18,044 nucleotides of DNA from Rhodopirellula sp. (lineage in GTDB: Bacteria; Planctomycetota; Planctomycetia; Pirellulales; Pirellulaceae). Position 1 is the stretch's first letter, and each line of letters begins with the position of its first letter. Positions 14,661-18,044 of this stretch are shown here, one piece after another. The notes below the pieces were generated by a model. That model had not been told where the DNA came from, did not search any database, and saw nothing but the letters and a program-made list of their open reading frames with translations. The translations under genes were made by a program, and so were the position numbers. The stretch lies in assembly GCA_002712845.1 (NCBI GenBank), contig PAUV01000017.1, positions 11,547-29,590 of the forward strand, read 5' to 3'.

Positions 14661-17096
14661 ATGGGTCTTACATCTGCTCTTACTACGGCACTGACTGGTC
14701 TGAACGCTGCGGAAACGCAGATTGATGTGATTGGTAATAACCTTGCCAACTCGCAAACTGTCGGATTCAAATCGTCAGATGTGATTTTTGGAACTCAGTT
14801 CCTGCAGACACTTTCACTAGGTGCAGCGCCATCTGCAAACAATGGTGGTATCAACCCTAGGCAGATCGGGTTGGGTGTGCAGGTGGCCGAGATTGCCGCC
14901 AATCACAATCAAGGCACGATTGAAATCAGCAGCAGTTCCTCGGACTTGGCGATTCAGGGAGACGGTTTCTTTATTGTTGAGGGTGGTGAGGGCGAACGTC
15001 TTTACACACGAAACGGTATTTTCAAGCTGAACAGTGATGCCGAGTTGGTCAGTGTTACTGGGCAGCGATTATTGGGATACGGGGTCGACGAGCAGTTTCG
15101 ATTGCAAAAAACCGAACTGGTTCCACTTTCGGTACCTCTGGGAAGTGAGAGTGTTGCCAAGGCAACTGAGAATGTGACGTTCGAAGGAACGCTGACACCT
15201 GAGGGCGATCTTGCAACGGTCTCGCAGGTGATCCAATCGGCTAGGTTGGGTGATTCGAAGGTGCCACAACCTGACTTCACTGATGTTGGCATTGCCGCGG
15301 TTCCTCTGTCTGATGCCGCAGCAGTTGTCGTCAACAATGGTGGGGTCGGTACGTTATCGGCTGGTACTTACCAGTACAGATTCGCTTTGGTCGACGCAGC
15401 GGGTACCGAAGCAACACCAAGTCTTTCGATCAGTTCAGTGGTCGGAGCAGGGGGACGCATCGATTTAAGCAATCTGCCTTCGGAAGCCTCGGGGAGTTAC
15501 CCGACCGTTAATATTTATCGAACAGCCCCCGATGGCAGTGACTTCTTCCTGCTTGGTTCATCAGCAGCTGGTGGCACGTTTAACGATGATGGTTCAACCC
15601 CGTTATTAGGGACACCGTTGGACGATACCACGTTAACAGGAAACTATTCCTACATGGTGACGTACTACCGTAGTGGTGAAGTTGAGAGTCGCCCAAGTGA
15701 ATTGATCGGGCCACAGAACGTAGTCAACGGGCGGGTCTCGTTGACCAACTTACCGGTACCCCCTGTGCCCGGCCCAGAGAGCGGTTTTCCTGCCTACGAT
15801 GAAATCCGGATCTATCGAAACCTCGCGGGCGACCAAAATAATTATTACCTCGTCGATACTGTCGCTCCCGGTTCTGATTACACCGATTCAAAGTCAGATG
15901 AAGCAATCGCAGACTTGACGGTGGCCGGGAATCAATTGGTGAATCTCGATGGCCCAACGATTACCAGCAACACGCTTTTGACTGATGTTCTGAAGCGGGA
16001 TGGTTTGACGTACCAAAGCGCTTTTGAAATAGGCACCCTGAGTTACAGCGGGCGAAAAGGGGGGCGTGCATTAGGTACCAAGCAGCTTGAAATCGTCGGA
16101 ACCACAACAGTTCAGGACTTTGTCGACTTTCTGGAGTCAGCATCCGGATTGCAAAGTCTGCTCATCGATTCGCAAAACCCCATTCTTGCGTCTGAAAATA
16201 ATATCCCCGGTGAATCCGGTGAGTTGGTGCCAGGGGGTTACATCCAAGATGGAACCATTCGTTTTGTGAGCAACACGGGTGAGCTGAATGCTTTGGAGAT
16301 TGACCTCTCTGCATTCCGAGTGGAAAATTCTGTTGGCGATGTGATCACACCCAACCTTGCCTTTGGAACTCTTCAGGAAGCACAAGGTCAGAGTGCAGTG
16401 AGTGACTTCATTGTTTACGACTCTCTTGGTGTTCCGTTGAATGTGCGAGTGACAGCAACATTAGAAGGACGGACTAACGAGCAGACGATTTACCGTTGGT
16501 ATGCGGACAGTCCAGAAAACCAACCAATCGCCGGAACTGACATTGCAGTAGGTACTGGTTTGTTGCGTTTTGATGGAAACGGAAACTTTGTCTCGGCGAC
16601 CAACGACAGTATCGCGATTGATCGTGTCGGCGTACCCAGCGTCAATCCACTGCAATTCGATCTCGACTTCAGTCAAGTTTCAGGTCTGGCAACTCAGCAA
16701 GCCAGCCTTGCTGCAACGCGTCAGGATGGTAGCCCTCCGGGCGTTCTGACAAGTTTTGTGGTCGGTGAGGATGGAACCTTGAGAGGTGTGTTTGGAAACG
16801 GCGTGACACGTGATCTCGGTCAATTGCAGCTGGCTCGATTTGCCAATCCAGTAGGTCTGGAATCTCGCGGTCTGAATGTTTTCGCCAAAGGCGTCAATAC
16901 CGGCTTGCCAGTTCAAGGAGCTCCCGGGGAAAACGGTATCGGTGGCGTGATTGGCGGGGCTTTGGAGTTAAGCAACACTGATATCGGAAAAGACCTTGTT
17001 GAATTGGTGATGGCTAGTACCCAATATCGAGGGAACAGCCGCGTGATCACGACCAGTCAACAGTTGCTTGATGAATTGCTGAACCTGCGTCGATAG
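14661..17096 (+). CDS. flgE: flagellar hook protein FlgE, extra-long
   Basis: Encodes 811 residues, about twice the usual 400. FlgE polymerises into the hook, the universal joint outside the cell. The start is ATG 14661 with GGAG at 14647-14650 (10 bases). The N-terminal D0/D1 motif IDVIGNNLANSQTVGFKSSD is at 21-40 and SSSSDLAIQGDGFFIVEGGE at 91-110. The C-terminal half has the hook core AVSDFIVYDSLGVPLNVRV (579-597), and the D0 end reads LSNTDIGKDLVELVMASTQY at 770-789, followed by a helix ending in LLDELLNLRR. Residues about 200-430 are an insertion with two tandem fibronectin-III-like modules (about 231-317 and 325-420), and a further beta-rich region spans 430-570. FlgE rather than FlgG or FlgF is favoured by its position after flgD and its length. 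Confidence 0.93.
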   Translation: MGLTSALTTALTGLNAAETQIDVIGNNLANSQTVGFKSSDVIFGTQFLQTLSLGAAPSANNGGINPRQIGLGVQVAEIAANHNQGTIEISSSSSDLAIQGDGFFIVEGGEGERLYTRNGIFKLNSDAELVSVTGQRLLGYGVDEQFRLQKTELVPLSVPLGSESVAKATENVTFEGTLTPEGDLATVSQVIQSARLGDSKVPQPDFTDVGIAAVPLSDAAAVVVNNGGVGTLSAGTYQYRFALVDAAGTEATPSLSISSVVGAGGRIDLSNLPSEASGSYPTVNIYRTAPDGSDFFLLGSSAAGGTFNDDGSTPLLGTPLDDTTLTGNYSYMVTYYRSGEVESRPSELIGPQNVVNGRVSLTNLPVPPVPGPESGFPAYDEIRIYRNLAGDQNNYYLVDTVAPGSDYTDSKSDEAIADLTVAGNQLVNLDGPTITSNTLLTDVLKRDGLTYQSAFEIGTLSYSGRKGGRALGTKQLEIVGTTTVQDFVDFLESASGLQSLLIDSQNPILASENNIPGESGELVPGGYIQDGTIRFVSNTGELNALEIDLSAFRVENSVGDVITPNLAFGTLQEAQGQSAVSDFIVYDSLGVPLNVRVTATLEGRTNEQTIYRWYADSPENQPIAGTDIAVGTGLLRFDGNGNFVSATNDSIAIDRVGVPSVNPLQFDLDFSQVSGLATQQASLAATRQDGSPPGVLTSFVVGEDGTLRGVFGNGVTRDLGQLQLARFANPVGLESRGLNVFAKGVNTGLPVQGAPGENGIGGVIGGALELSNTDIGKDLVELVMASTQYRGNSRVITTSQQLLDELLNLRR
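15351..15920 (+). repeat. two tandem FnIII-like modules encoded within flgE
   Basis: Module 1 (residues about 231-317, bases 15351-15611) and module 2 (about 325-420, bases 15633-15920) share an ordered pattern: AGTYQYRFALVD versus TGNYSYMVTYYR, then GGRIDLSNLP versus NGRVSLTNLP, TVNIYRTAPDGSDFFLLG versus EIRIYRNLAGDQNNYYLVD, and TFNDDGS versus DYTDSKS. The DNA has diverged, so the duplication is old. Confidence 0.75.
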
Positions 17097-17127
17097 TGAA
17101 TGATTAGAAAAAATGGCGTCCCAAGCT

Positions 17128-17182
17128 GCAGTTCTGTCGCTTGTTGCACAAACTGCTGTGACGAGATGAGTCTCCTTTTTTT
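17128..17182 (+). terminator. weak terminator candidate after flgE
   Basis: GCAGTT (17128-17133) pairs with AACTGC (17151-17156) around a 17-base loop. A second small stem, GAGA (17163-17166) with TCTC (17171-17174), is followed after one C by seven T (17176-17182). The stems are short. This is the only T-run of this length next to a stem in the window, and it lies where the flagellar transcript should end. Confidence 0.35.
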
Positions 17183-17205
17183 CACTACCTGACTGCAGTT
17201 GCCCT

Positions 17206-17234
17206 AGATTGTGCAGCTTAAATCCGCACAATCT
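17206..17234 (+). other. 9-bp inverted repeat upstream of proS
   Basis: AGATTGTGC (17206-17214) is perfectly complementary to GCACAATCT (17226-17234) with an 11-base AT-rich loop. It lies 125 bases before the proS start. It could be an operator, a stem in the proS leader or part of the end of the flagellar transcript. There is no T-run after it and no T-box signature. Confidence 0.5.
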
Positions 17235-17350
17235 CAGTTGATTGGATCACAGCTCGTGATTGGTACCTGCCTTTCCTCATTGGCAGCGAATCAAGTTTTA
17301 GAGTTTGATTATGTTCCATGCTTCCCAAGCTTATCCCCACCCAACGGTAG

Positions 17351-18044
<694 letters not shown>

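Overview
The window (about 50% GC by eye) carries a flagellar basal-body, export and hook gene cluster, all on the + strand. It is flanked by the 3' end of a 2-phosphosulfolactate phosphatase gene (comB) and the 5' end of a prolyl-tRNA synthetase gene (proS, archaeal/eukaryal-like form). Three things suggest a planctomycete (Rhodopirellula/Pirellula-type): very divergent flagellar proteins, a hook protein about twice the usual length, and a mix of TTG, GTG and non-Shine-Dalgarno starts. This placement is an inference from style and gene content; no rRNA or other strong marker is present.

Layout. 1-414: comB, 3' part. 477-3134: a membrane-anchored tetratricopeptide-repeat (TPR) protein. 3154-3603: a small helical FlgN/FliT-like protein. 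3604-3958: a 355-base gap. 3959-4381: a small stand-alone GHKL (histidine-kinase-type ATPase) domain with degraded nucleotide-binding boxes. 4410-17096: flgB, flgC, fliE, fliF, fliG, fliH, fliI, fliJ, a MotE/YlxF-like gene, fliK, flgD and flgE. This is the same order as the front of the Bacillus fla/che operon. 17360 to the end: proS, 5' part.

How the genes work together. FliF forms the MS ring, FliE links it to the rod, and FlgB and FlgC are proximal rod proteins. FliG mounts on FliF as the rotor/switch protein. FliH, FliI and FliJ form the ATPase complex of the flagellar type III export apparatus. FlgD caps the growing hook, FlgE is the hook subunit and FliK measures hook length. The MotE-like protein and the FlgN-like protein are probably assembly or motor accessory factors.

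Most notable points. (1) FliG has a long low-complexity insertion, and its C-terminal domain lacks four of the five charged residues that interact with the stator in E. coli. (2) FlgE is 811 residues long and carries two tandem, homologous fibronectin-III-like modules. (3) A degenerate GHKL domain sits directly before flgB. (4) Several gaps between genes contain near-perfect RNA hairpins that have no U-tract.
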